A stretch of DNA of 64,000 nucleotides from contig NZ_BDCD01000037.1 of the NCBI RefSeq assembly GCF_001613325.1, forward strand, positions 36,705-100,704, given 5' to 3'. How positions within the stretch are numbered: position 1 is the stretch's first letter; every line of letters starts with the position of its first letter. The stretch comes from Nocardia yamanashiensis NBRC 100130. GTDB lineage: Bacteria > Actinomycetota > Actinomycetes > Mycobacteriales > Mycobacteriaceae. The notes below the pieces were generated by a model. It was given only the letters and a program-made list of their open reading frames with translations. It did not search any database and was not told the DNA's origin. The position numbers and the translations under genes are program-made. Of this stretch, positions 15,403-23,120 are shown piece after piece.

Positions 15403-16774
15403 CGAGCGCATGGCGGTGCGGGGGGCGGGCCTGACCGCCTACCGGGACACCGCGTTCACCGCCGGACCGAGCACCCGGGTGCCGCTCATGGGCGTATTGG
15501 TGCTGGGCAGCCTGGTCCTGGTGTGGGCCGCCGAACGCGCGCCGCGGGAAGGGACCGATCACGGATGGTTCGTGGCGGTGTCCATCGCCGGGTTGTTCGT
15601 GGCGCGCGGACTGCATCTGCGGCGGCCGGTCACGCTCCCGCATCTCACCGGGGCGACCATGCTGCTGGTGGTGGCCAACTTCAGTTACCGGGCCGAACAT
15701 CCCGGGGTCGGGTTCGGGTTCCTCGCGGTGAGCGGGCTGGTGCTGATGCTGCCGCAGAGCAGCAAGCCGCAGCCCGAGCAATTGCCGCGGGTGGCGGAGC
15801 TGGTGCGGCGCACCGAGATCGATCCGCTCGCGCCGTTCGCATTGCATTCGGCCAAGAGCTATTACTTCAATGCCGACGCCTCGGCGGCCATCGCGTATCG
15901 GGCGCGGTTCGGGATCGCGGTGGTGGCGGGGGATCCCATCGGGGATCGGCGGGCGTTCAACGAATTGATTTCGGAATTCTCGGTTTTCGCCAGTGATCAC
16001 GGCTGGCGGATCGCGGTGCTGGGGGCGAGCCCGGAAATGGTGCAGACCTGGCAGCGGCGCGCGTTCGAGCATCGCGGGCTGCATCCGGTCGCGGTCGGGC
16101 GGGACGTGGTGCTCGAGGTCGACAGCTTCGACATGGTGGGACGGCGGTTCCGCAATCTGCGCCAAGCCGTCAGCCGCACCCAGAATTTCGGGGTCACCAC
16201 CGAGATCGTGCCGGAAGCCGCGCTGACCGAACCGGAGCGCGAGACGCTGCTGGCCATCGTCGACGAATGGGGGAGCGGGCGGCAGACGCGCGGGTTCTCC
16301 ATGATCCTCGATCACCTGCTGGACGGGCGGAATCCCGGGATGCTGGTGGTGCTGGCGCGGGACGCGAACGGGCAGGTGGCGGGGTTCCAGCGGTACGGAA
16401 TCTCCGGCAGCGGAAGGGAACTCAGCCTCGACGTGCCGTGGCGGCGCAAGGACGCACCCAACGGCCTGGACGAGCGGATGATCGTCGACCTGGTCGAGTA
16501 CGCGCGAGCGCACGGGGTCACCCGAATCTCACTGGCGTTCGCGGCGTTTCCGGAGCTGTTCGCCGACAAGCACCGCTCGCGGCTCGGGCAACTGGTGTAT
16601 GTGGCGGTGCGACTGGGCGATCCGCTCATCCGGCTGGAATCGCTCTACCGATTCCTGCGCAAGTTCAATGCCTTCAGCGATCAGCGGTTCGTACTGATCC
16701 GCTGGCGTGAAGTGCTCATCGCGGCGGCGGCCTTACTCACCCTCGAATTCGTGCCGCACCGCCGCCAGTACTAG
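15395..16774 (+). CDS. DUF2156 membrane protein, lysyl-phosphatidylglycerol-synthase-like
   Basis: 459 residues: about three or four membrane helices in residues 30-125 (VPLMGVLVLGSLVLVW, WFVAVSIAGLFVA, MLLVVANFSYRA), then a soluble double-GNAT domain (FALHSAKSYYFNADASAAIAYR, VAGDPIGDRRAF, NLRQAVSRTQNFG, SLDVPWRRKDAPNGLDERM). This is the MprF/LysX C-terminal fold that transfers an aminoacyl group from tRNA to a membrane lipid, but only a short membrane part is present and no lysyl-tRNA synthetase domain. A GTG start is used, preceded by ACGGGGG and overlapped by the upstream small ORF. Membrane-lipid aminoacylation is the family-based guess. Confidence 0.8.
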   Translation: MADERMAVRGAGLTAYRDTAFTAGPSTRVPLMGVLVLGSLVLVWAAERAPREGTDHGWFVAVSIAGLFVARGLHLRRPVTLPHLTGATMLLVVANFSYRAEHPGVGFGFLAVSGLVLMLPQSSKPQPEQLPRVAELVRRTEIDPLAPFALHSAKSYYFNADASAAIAYRARFGIAVVAGDPIGDRRAFNELISEFSVFASDHGWRIAVLGASPEMVQTWQRRAFEHRGLHPVAVGRDVVLEVDSFDMVGRRFRNLRQAVSRTQNFGVTTEIVPEAALTEPERETLLAIVDEWGSGRQTRGFSMILDHLLDGRNPGMLVVLARDANGQVAGFQRYGISGSGRELSLDVPWRRKDAPNGLDERMIVDLVEYARAHGVTRISLAFAAFPELFADKHRSRLGQLVYVAVRLGDPLIRLESLYRFLRKFNAFSDQRFVLIRWREVLIAAAALLTLEFVPHRRQY

Positions 16775-16780
16775 CGCACT

Positions 16781-16837
16781 TCGTCATTCCGGCGTGCTTT
16801 CACCCCCTCGTCATTCCGGCGTGTTTCTGGCCGGAAT
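16781..16837. repeat. Direct repeat plus hairpin of a dispersed-element type
   Basis: TCGTCATTCCGGCGTG occurs at 16781-16796 and 16808-16823. The second copy opens a perfect 8-bp hairpin, ATTCCGGC (16813-16820) with GCCGGAAT (16830-16837). It lies between convergent genes and ends two bases from the alpha/beta-hydrolase remnant stop; it could terminate transcription from both sides and looks like a REP-type dispersed element. Confidence 0.55.
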
Positions 16838-16838
16838 C

Positions 16839-17096
16839 TCACCTCAGGAGTTCGACCAGCGCGGAATGGAATCCAGGATCCGTCACGGCGGTGAGGTGAT
16901 CGCCGGGCACCTGGACGACGCTGCCGTCGGGCAAAGCAGCGGCGAGCCGGCCGGGCTCCTTGGCGTATTGATCCTCGGTACCCGCCAGCACCAGGGCCGG
17001 GACGGTGATACCCGCGACGGTGTCGATCGGCACGCCGTCGCCGTCCCATGCGGTGTAGTTGAGCCGCAACCCATCCCACGTGGTGAACTTCGCCAT
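16839..17096 (-). pseudogene. Alpha/beta-hydrolase remnant with the catalytic middle deleted
   Basis: The 85-residue product begins MAKFTTWDGLRLNY, the normal N-terminus of a 230-280 residue alpha/beta-hydrolase, and ends with the normal C-terminal part (ITVPALVLAGTEDQYA, VQVPGDHLTAVTDPGF). The join at about residue 20-25 removes the oxyanion HG loop and the GxSxG nucleophile; the acidic residue (GTEDQ) and the His (GDH) of the triad remain. The frame is intact, so this was an in-frame deletion of roughly 500 bases. It is probably inactive. The SDR gene upstream is 21 bases away, so both may be one transcript. Confidence 0.7.
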
Positions 17097-17117
17097 CGGG
17101 CCGATGGTAGTGCCGGG

Positions 17118-17867
17118 TCAGCTCATCCGGGCCATAATCCCGCGCGGCAGCAGCGGCATCACCGCGCCCAGGACGCGCCACGGCCATTGCGGTACGTCGG
17201 CCCGCACGGCTTCCTTCTCGATGGCCGCCACCATGGCGTGCACGCCCTTGTCGAGCGGGGTCATGAGTTTCACGTCCCCGGCGCGATCGGACATCTCGGT
17301 GGCGATGTATCCGGGCTGCACGGTGGTGACGCGGATCGGGGAGCGCCGCAGTTCGATCGCGAGACCCTCACCGAGCGCGGTCAATCCGGCCTTGCTGGCC
17401 GCGTACGCCGCTTTCTTCCCGGGCAGTCCGCGCACGGCGCTCATGGACGAGACGAGCACCAGGTGCCCGGCGTTCTGCTCCCGGAAGATGCTCAGCGCCG
17501 CCTCGGCCTGCGCCAGCGCGCTCACGAAATTGGTGGTGGCGGTGGCGATATTGGCGTCCGCGCGGCCGGTGCCGAGCTTCGCGCCCTTGCCCAGACCGGC
17601 ATTCACGATGACCCGGTCCAAACCGCCCAGCTCGCCGGACAATTCGGCGAACACCTTGGGAACGGCGGCGTGATCGTCCACATCCAGCCCGCGCACCGCG
17701 ACCGTGATGCCCGGATGGGCGGCGAGCAGTTCGGCGCGCAGCTCCTCGAGGTTGCCCACCCGCCGCGCGCACAGCGCGAGATCGCGCCCCCGGCGCGCGA
17801 ATTCACGCGCCATGCCCGCACCGAGCCCGGAACTCGCTCCGGTAATAAGAATTCTGCGCCTCGTCAT
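17118..17867 (-). CDS. Short-chain dehydrogenase/reductase (classical SDR)
   Basis: 249 residues with TGASSGLGAG (NAD(P) binding), DV in GLDVDDH, NAG in VIVNAGLG, catalytic Ser in VLVSSMSA and YAASK. The ATG at 17867 has AGGGTGG seven bases upstream and is preferred over a GTG at 17876. The C-terminal hydrophobic/basic tail (VMPLLPRGIMARM) resembles membrane-associated SDRs of mycobacteria. It reduces or oxidises an unknown carbonyl/alcohol. It is followed at 21 bases by the alpha/beta-hydrolase remnant. Confidence 0.85.
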   Translation of the reverse strand: MTRRRILITGASSGLGAGMAREFARRGRDLALCARRVGNLEELRAELLAAHPGITVAVRGLDVDDHAAVPKVFAELSGELGGLDRVIVNAGLGKGAKLGTGRADANIATATTNFVSALAQAEAALSIFREQNAGHLVLVSSMSAVRGLPGKKAAYAASKAGLTALGEGLAIELRRSPIRVTTVQPGYIATEMSDRAGDVKLMTPLDKGVHAMVAAIEKEAVRADVPQWPWRVLGAVMPLLPRGIMARMS

Positions 17868-17888
17868 GCCCGCCACCCTAATGCGAAA

Positions 17889-18266
17889 TCAGCCGCCGAA
17901 GGAACCCGTGGAGGTATCCGGAACCAGCCGCCACGCGCCGCAATTCTGGGTTTCGAATGCCACATCGCTGGATTTGATGACCGCGCGCACCGGTTTGGTG
18001 CGGGTGTAATCGCTGGCGATGATGTAGAAGTTCGGATCGTTGTAATCGGTATCGGTCTGCACCTTCCACAGGCGCCGCCAGAAACATCCCACGGCCGGAT
18101 CGGGAGTCCCGTCGGCGACATAGGTACCCGGTCTGATATCGGTGTTCACCAGGTACAAACCGTCCACCGTGATCTCGGTGGCCGGTTCGGCGGCGGCGGT
18201 GGCGCCGAGTGTCAATGTCAGCGCGGAGGCGCAGGCCCCCGCGATCGCGAACGCGCGTGACCGCAC
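17889..18266 (-). CDS. Secreted protein of unknown function, about 125 residues
   Basis: A GTG start at 18266 behind GGAGGAAG. Residues 1 to about 27 form a signal peptide (VRSRAFAIAGACASALTLTL, cleavage likely after ATAAA). The mature part begins with a beta-strand pattern IRPGTYVADGTPDPAVGCFW, a layout common in small exported actinobacterial proteins, followed by CFWRRLWKV and NCGAWRLVP. Two cysteines in the mature part can form a disulfide. Function unknown. It is divergent from the sigma factor gene across 184 bases that hold both promoters. Confidence 0.7.
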   Translation of the reverse strand: MRSRAFAIAGACASALTLTLGATAAAEPATEITVDGLYLVNTDIRPGTYVADGTPDPAVGCFWRRLWKVQTDTDYNDPNFYIIASDYTRTKPVRAVIKSSDVAFETQNCGAWRLVPDTSTGSFGG

Positions 18267-18450
18267 GATCTTCCTCCCTTATTTATGTTCCCTGCCTGCC
18301 GTGGTGGCGTTAACGCTTACCACGGTTCCGGAGATCCCCGAATCTCCCGAGAGCGGGTCTATCAGAAAACACCGAGCGGTTTGGCCGGAATGTTGGAAAT
18401 AGGCAGAAACCACCGATGCTGTTCGCCGGTCCGCCGACGATATTCAGGGC

Positions 18451-19029
18451 ATGAGAAGACTTCGACCCCTCGCGGACGGCACCCCCACCGGCCCGCCCGG
18501 CTGTACCAGCCACTGCGCCCGGCTCTGTACCGACACCGGTATCGCCGCCGTGCTCGCCGCCGACAAGGCCCTGCTGCACTGGCGGGCCGTGCGCCGGCTG
18601 GGCGATTCCGGACTCGCCGAACACGCCGTCCAGGAAACCCTCATCCGGGCCTGGCGGGCCTGCGCCACCTACGACCCCGCCCGCGGCAGCGTCCGCACCT
18701 GGCTGCTGACCATCGAACGCAACGTGCTCACCGATATCGCCCGGGTGCGCGCCGCTCGCCCCGGCGACACCAACTGGGACGAACTCGGCGAACAGACCGA
18801 GGGCCGCAGCAGCGGGCCGGATTTCACCGATGCGCTCAGCGACTGCCTGCTGGTGTCCGAACTGCTCGAACAGCTACCCGCGCCGCAGCGCGACGCGGTC
18901 GTCCAGGTCATCCTGCGCGACCGGGCCTACACCGAGGTGGCCGCCGACCTCGGGGTGCCGGTCGGCACCGTCAAAACCCGCGTGCACTATGCGCTGCGCT
19001 CGCTGCGCCGGTTGCCCATCAGCGCCTGA
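18451..19029 (+). CDS. ECF-type RNA polymerase sigma factor
   Basis: 192 residues. Region 2 reads GLAEHAVQETLIRAWRAC, YDPARGSVRTWLL and TIERNVLTDIAR; region 4 has QLPAPQRDAVVQVILRD and a helix-turn-helix YTEVAADLGVPVGTVKTRV. No anti-sigma gene follows in the usual overlapping position; the next gene encodes a secreted protein without a cytosolic zinc-binding anti-sigma domain. It probably directs the electron-transfer operon behind it. The N-terminal 35 residues are Cys-rich (CTSHCARLC), unusual for the family and possibly a redox or metal switch. Confidence 0.85.
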   Translation: MRRLRPLADGTPTGPPGCTSHCARLCTDTGIAAVLAADKALLHWRAVRRLGDSGLAEHAVQETLIRAWRACATYDPARGSVRTWLLTIERNVLTDIARVRAARPGDTNWDELGEQTEGRSSGPDFTDALSDCLLVSELLEQLPAPQRDAVVQVILRDRAYTEVAADLGVPVGTVKTRVHYALRSLRRLPISA

Positions 19030-19107
19030 TCCGCCGAATCGGCTCCGGCTGATCTTCACGGCTCCCACCATTGCTTTTGCCCCGATATGTCCCACTCAGG
19101 AGCCGCC

Positions 19108-19701
19108 ATGAAACGCGCCGGACCCCTCCTCACCCTGGCCGCCGCGGCCGCCCTCGGCGGCGGCCTGCTGATCGCCAACACCGCCACCCACGGCGGCAGC
19201 GAAACGGCCACCGCCCGCACCGCGGCCACCACCACGACCACGCCGGTCACCACCCAGCCCGGATTTCCCGACCAGGCGGATTACGTCACCGTCATCAAGA
19301 CCGCCGCGCGGCCGATCACGCTGTCGATCACCATCACCGGGGCCAAGGCCGTCGGGTACGCCTGCGACGGCGCGGCGGTGGAGAGCTGGCTCAAGGGCGC
19401 GGCCGACGTCGGGCACGCCGTGCTGAGCGGCGGCAATTCGCGCGTCGAGGCGCAGCTCGCCGGCGAATCCCTCAGCGGCTCACTGGTGCTGGGCGGGCAG
19501 AAGTACGAATTCACCGCGCCGCCCGCGCAAGCCCCGGCGGGGCTGTACATCGCGAATACCAGCGCGGGGCGGGACAGCTGGATCGTGGCGCCCGACGGAT
19601 CGGTGACCGGGGTGCGCCGCAAACCGGACGGAAGCACCGCCGCCGCACCGGAATTGGCCCCCAATGCACGGAAGGTGCACGGCGATGACAACGATTTCTG
19701 A
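19108..19701 (+). CDS. Exported protein of unknown function, second gene of the sigma/Rieske operon
   Basis: 197 residues from ATG 19108 (AGGAG at 19097-19101). One N-terminal hydrophobic segment (PLLTLAAAAALGGGLLIA) acts as signal or anchor, followed by a Thr-rich linker (TARTAATTTTTPVTTQPG) and a beta-rich domain with KAVGYACDGAAVESWLKG and AQLAGESLSGSLVLGG. The beta-rich part looks like a small barrel that may bind a ligand; one cysteine only. It overlaps the next gene by 17 bases (19685-19701), which shows tight coupling to the b561-like membrane protein. Confidence 0.7.
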   Translation: MKRAGPLLTLAAAAALGGGLLIANTATHGGSETATARTAATTTTTPVTTQPGFPDQADYVTVIKTAARPITLSITITGAKAVGYACDGAAVESWLKGAADVGHAVLSGGNSRVEAQLAGESLSGSLVLGGQKYEFTAPPAQAPAGLYIANTSAGRDSWIVAPDGSVTGVRRKPDGSTAAAPELAPNARKVHGDDNDF

Positions 19702-20242
19702 ACCGCGGCGCGCGACCGCGTGGAGCCTGGCGGCGATTGTCTGCGCGGGTGCGGCCACGGCCATCGCACTGGGGATCTACGGCCGCGTGCACACCCCGGC
19801 CGGCGTGGCCATCAGCGTGGCCGGATTCTCCAGCCCGGGCGCGGTGAAATCCTGGCTGGCCACCATCGTGGTGCTGCTGGCCGCGAGCCAGGACGTGAGC
19901 GCGCTCGCCATGTACGGGCTGCTGCCGAAAATCCGCCCCGGGCAATGGGCCGGGCGCTGGCACGTCTGGTCCGGGCGCGCCGCCGTGCTGATCAGCATTC
20001 CGGTGGCCGTGCACTGCCTCTACGCCTTCGGCTTCGCCGACTACGACAACCGGGTGCTGGTGCATTCGCTGCTCGGCTGCCTCGTCTACGGCATCTTCGT
20101 CACCAAGATGCTGCTGCTCACCCGGAAAGGGCTGCCCGGCTGGGTGATTCCGGTCGCGGGCGGGCTGCTCTTCACCGGATTCGTCGGGCTCTGGTTCAGC
20201 TCGGCGGTGTGGTTCTTCCGGGTCAAGGGCTTCGGTGCCTGA
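19685..20242 (+). CDS. DUF6529 membrane protein, cytochrome b561-like
   Basis: 185 residues with five predicted membrane helices. Three intramembrane histidines stand in the contexts RWHVWSGR, VAVHCLYAF and VLVHSLLGCLVYG, the spacing expected for b-heme ligands in b561/ferric-reductase-like proteins. The ATG at 19685 lies inside the preceding gene. With the Rieske lipoprotein encoded downstream it forms an electron-transfer pair at the membrane; the donor and acceptor are unknown. DUF6529 is my family assignment from this pattern and gene context. Confidence 0.75.
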   Translation: MTTISEPRRATAWSLAAIVCAGAATAIALGIYGRVHTPAGVAISVAGFSSPGAVKSWLATIVVLLAASQDVSALAMYGLLPKIRPGQWAGRWHVWSGRAAVLISIPVAVHCLYAFGFADYDNRVLVHSLLGCLVYGIFVTKMLLLTRKGLPGWVIPVAGGLLFTGFVGLWFSSAVWFFRVKGFGA

Positions 20243-20337
20243 GCAATCCGCCGGAACGCTGAACCGGGCGCCCGGCGAACACGTCGAACAAAGCAAGGGC
20301 GGGCCGTGGCGGTCCGTCGCGATAGAGGAGTGAACCC

Positions 20338-20778
20338 ATGACCGAGCAACAGCCCACCGGACTCCGGCTCGACCGCCGGACCGCCCTGGCCGCCACGGGT
20401 GTCGCGGCCACCGCCCTCACCGTCGCCGCGTGCAGCAGCTACGGGGCCGAGGAGAAGGCTTCCGCCGCACCGCAGGGCGGGGTGAAGGAGCAGAAACAGG
20501 GGGCCGAACTGGCCAAGACCGCCGATGTGCCGGTCGGCGGCGGGCTGATCAGCGGGGACACTGTGATCACCCAGGAGAGCGCGGGGGAGTACAAGGCGTT
20601 CTCCAGCACCTGCACCCATCTCGGCTGCAAGGTCAGCGAGGTGAGCGCCGGACTGATCAAGTGCCCGTGCCACAACAGCACCTTCCGGCTCGATGGGTCG
20701 GTCGCGGGCGGGCCCGCGCCGCGGGCGCTGGACGGTAGGGCCATCACCGTGGACGGGGATCGGATTCTCTCGGCCTGA
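20338..20778 (+). CDS. Rieske [2Fe-2S] lipoprotein, QcrA/ubiquinol oxidase type
   Basis: 146 residues from ATG 20338 with GAGGAG at 20324-20329. The N-terminus combines a twin-arginine stretch (LDRRTALAAT) with a lipobox ending at Cys32 (VAACSS), so it is exported folded and lipid-anchored. Cluster ligands are C92-T-H94-L-G-C97 and C109-P-C111-H112; C97-C111 form the usual disulfide. The linker is Glu/Lys-rich. It ends the operon sigma factor / exported protein / DUF6529 / Rieske. Role: outer-surface one-electron carrier. Confidence 0.92.
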   Translation: MTEQQPTGLRLDRRTALAATGVAATALTVAACSSYGAEEKASAAPQGGVKEQKQGAELAKTADVPVGGGLISGDTVITQESAGEYKAFSSTCTHLGCKVSEVSAGLIKCPCHNSTFRLDGSVAGGPAPRALDGRAITVDGDRILSA

Positions 20779-21002
20779 GCCCACTCCGCTTTCGGTTGCC
20801 GACCGGCGCGTCATCCGTCGAATGACGGGTTGCTCGCCGGTTGTCGGGCACCCTTGAGCCAGTGCGATTTCCCGCTGACCACTGATAACAGTTCGATCAC
20901 GTCGCTTGCCAGAATGTAACTGATGTTGCCAGAGTGGTCACTTGGGGTTGGTGTTACTAGTGGGAAGGGAGGGGCGCTTCTTCCCGGAGGCGCCGTCCGC
21001 AT

Positions 21003-22628
21003 ATGAAGCCGAGCATGGTCAAGGCCGGTATCTGCACCGCCGTCACGGCCGCGGCATTCTCGACGGTGGCCGGACTGATTCCGGGCGCCGCACTGGCATC
21101 ACCCGTACTGCCCGAACTGCCCCAGCGACTGCTGGGCAAGACCGTTTTCCTGGACCCCGGACATCAGGGGCCCAATCACAATCAGGATGTCGCCAAGCAG
21201 GTCAGCGATGGCCGCGGCGGCACCAAACCGTGCCAGACCACCGGCATGTCCACGCTCAACGGGGTGCCCGAGCACACCGTGAACTGGAATGTGGCGCAAC
21301 TGGTCCGGACCTCGCTCGAGGGGCTCGGGGCGCGCGTCGTGTTCAGCCGGCCGGACGACACCGGCTGGGGCGGGTGCATCGACGAACGGGCGGCCGCCGC
21401 CAATCAGTCCGGTGCGGACATCGCCATCAGCATTCACGCCGACAGCGCGCCCGGCGCGGCGCGCGGATTCCACCTCATCGTGCCGCAGCTGCCGATACCG
21501 GACGCCAAGGCGAACGAGGTGCAGTCGGTGGCCGGGCTGAACGCCAGCCGGGCCATGCGCGACGCGTACCTGCAGGCCGGATTCCCGGCCGCCACCTACA
21601 ACGGCGCGGCCGATGGGCTGCAGACCCGCAACGATGTCGCGGGACCGGCGCTGACGCACGTGCCGGACGTCTTCCTCGAAATGGGCAATGGGGCCAATGC
21701 CGAGGACGCCAAGATTCTCGAATCGCCCGAGGGGCAGTTGCAGCACGCGGTCACCATCACCACCGGGGTGGTGTCCTACCTGCTGGGCGTGCCGGTCCCC
21801 GGTGATTCCGAACAGGCCGCCGCCGGTGCGCCCGCCGCGCCGGTGCAGCCCGCGCAGTATCAGGTCGCACCGCAGGCGCTGCCGACGCAGCCGGATACGA
21901 ATGCGGTTGAGCAGCAGGCTGTTCCGGGTGCGGTAGCGCCGGTGGAACCGCAGGTCGCCGCACAGCCCGGTGCGCAGGCTCCGGGGGTGGCGGCGCAGGC
22001 GGCGCCGGAATCGCCACTGCCGCAAACGCAACCGCAGTCCGGCAACGAGCCGCAGGTGGCGCCGCAACCGGCCACCCAGCCGGCCGATGCGAAGCAGGCG
22101 GTGCCGGAACAGGCTGCGCCGGAACAGGCTGCGGCGCCGCAGGTTCCGCAACCGTCCGCCGGACAGCCCGCGGCGCAACCCGCGCCGGGTGCGCAACCCG
22201 CCGCCCCGGAAGTCCCGCAACCGGCCGCCTCGGAACAGATCCGACCCGTGACCGTCCCCGGAGCCGTGAAGCCCGTTGCGGCCCCGCACAACCAAAGCCC
22301 GGGCGCCGGCGCTCAGCCGGGCGCGCAATCCCCGGGTACCGGCACCCCGGGCGCCAACTCGGGCGCACCGTCCCAGGGCGCGGGCACGCAATCGCCTGGC
22401 GGACGCAACAATCAAGGCACCCAGTCACCCGGCGGCAACAGCAAGACCGGCACCGGTGACCTGGACCTGGACTCCATGACCGGCCTGGTCCAAACGGCCC
22501 TCCAGTTCATGGGCCCGCTCGCCAAGCTGCTCATGGGCCAGAACGGCGTCGCCGCCGACCTGGTCAACCTGGCCTACAGCGTCGTCTCCGTGCTGTCGTC
22601 CTCGGTCCTGACCTCGCCCACCAAGTAG
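21003..22628 (+). CDS. N-acetylmuramoyl-L-alanine amidase (Amidase_3) with long Pro/Gln/Ala tail
   Basis: 541 residues. Signal peptide at 1-32 (ending GAALASP), then a zinc amidase domain at about 40-265: zinc ligands in LDPGHQG, PEHTVN and ISIHAD, catalytic Glu in FLEMGN. A cysteine pair (KPCQTTG, WGGCID) matches the disulfide of M. tuberculosis Rv3717. The enzyme cleaves the lactyl-Ala bond of peptidoglycan. Residues about 280-480 are low-complexity P/A/Q repeats (APEQAAAPQVPQPS type), suited to span or anchor in the wall, and the last 50 residues form a hydrophobic helix pair (LVQTALQFMGPLAKLLMG). The tail is far longer than in Rv3717. It is a monocistronic unit ended by a strong hairpin. 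Confidence 0.9.
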   Translation: MKPSMVKAGICTAVTAAAFSTVAGLIPGAALASPVLPELPQRLLGKTVFLDPGHQGPNHNQDVAKQVSDGRGGTKPCQTTGMSTLNGVPEHTVNWNVAQLVRTSLEGLGARVVFSRPDDTGWGGCIDERAAAANQSGADIAISIHADSAPGAARGFHLIVPQLPIPDAKANEVQSVAGLNASRAMRDAYLQAGFPAATYNGAADGLQTRNDVAGPALTHVPDVFLEMGNGANAEDAKILESPEGQLQHAVTITTGVVSYLLGVPVPGDSEQAAAGAPAAPVQPAQYQVAPQALPTQPDTNAVEQQAVPGAVAPVEPQVAAQPGAQAPGVAAQAAPESPLPQTQPQSGNEPQVAPQPATQPADAKQAVPEQAAPEQAAAPQVPQPSAGQPAAQPAPGAQPAAPEVPQPAASEQIRPVTVPGAVKPVAAPHNQSPGAGAQPGAQSPGTGTPGANSGAPSQGAGTQSPGGRNNQGTQSPGGNSKTGTGDLDLDSMTGLVQTALQFMGPLAKLLMGQNGVAADLVNLAYSVVSVLSSSVLTSPTK

Positions 22629-22638
22629 TCGCATCGCC

Positions 22639-22677
22639 GCGAAACTCCGGGATCCCTTGCGGGACCCGGAGTTTCGC
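22639..22677 (+). terminator. Terminator hairpin after the amidase gene
   Basis: GCGAAACTCCGGG pairs with CCCGGAGTTTCGC, and the interior TCCC/GGGA extends the stem to 17 bp with a TTGC loop and one mismatch. It starts ten bases behind the stop codon. Confidence 0.8.
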
Positions 22678-23120
22678 GCATCCGTGCGCGCCTGCTCACG
22701 TTTTCGCCGCCCCGCGCGATTGGCGAGCACGCCGCAATGGCGGAGCGGCGCGGCGGAATCGTCCCGGAGCCGGTCGATTCGGGCGAGGTCTGTTCGGGTT
22801 CACGTGCGGCTCGATACCTCTGCTGTCGTGGGGTTTCAGGGGGAACCCCTGAGAGCTACGAGAGTTGTCATCCGTACCGCGCGGCATCACCTGTCCCGGA
22901 TCCGGCGAAGAACGGAAGTCGGGCAAACATGTCGCGATCGAGCCGGTGTCCGGGCTCCGTACCGGGCCCGCGCAGGACAGCGAGGTTCTCCCGGCGGACA
23001 GGCGCACGTGCGGACAACCTCGTGTCCGGTGGTTGGCAAGCATCCGGCGCAGGAGTTCCATGAATCCCGGGTCGGGTCAGGAAGTCTGACGTCAACGACT
23101 CGTCGATCGAGGTGGATGTG
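22678..23120. other. Non-coding stretch upstream of the first Hsp70-like gene
   Basis: About 440 bases with no credible ORF on either strand: short frames here have the codon profile of random high-GC sequence. A hairpin GGGGTT-N8-AACCCC lies near 22829-22848. The last 20 bases contain the GAGGTGG ribosome site of the next gene. No repeat or RNA gene was recognised. Confidence 0.5.
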
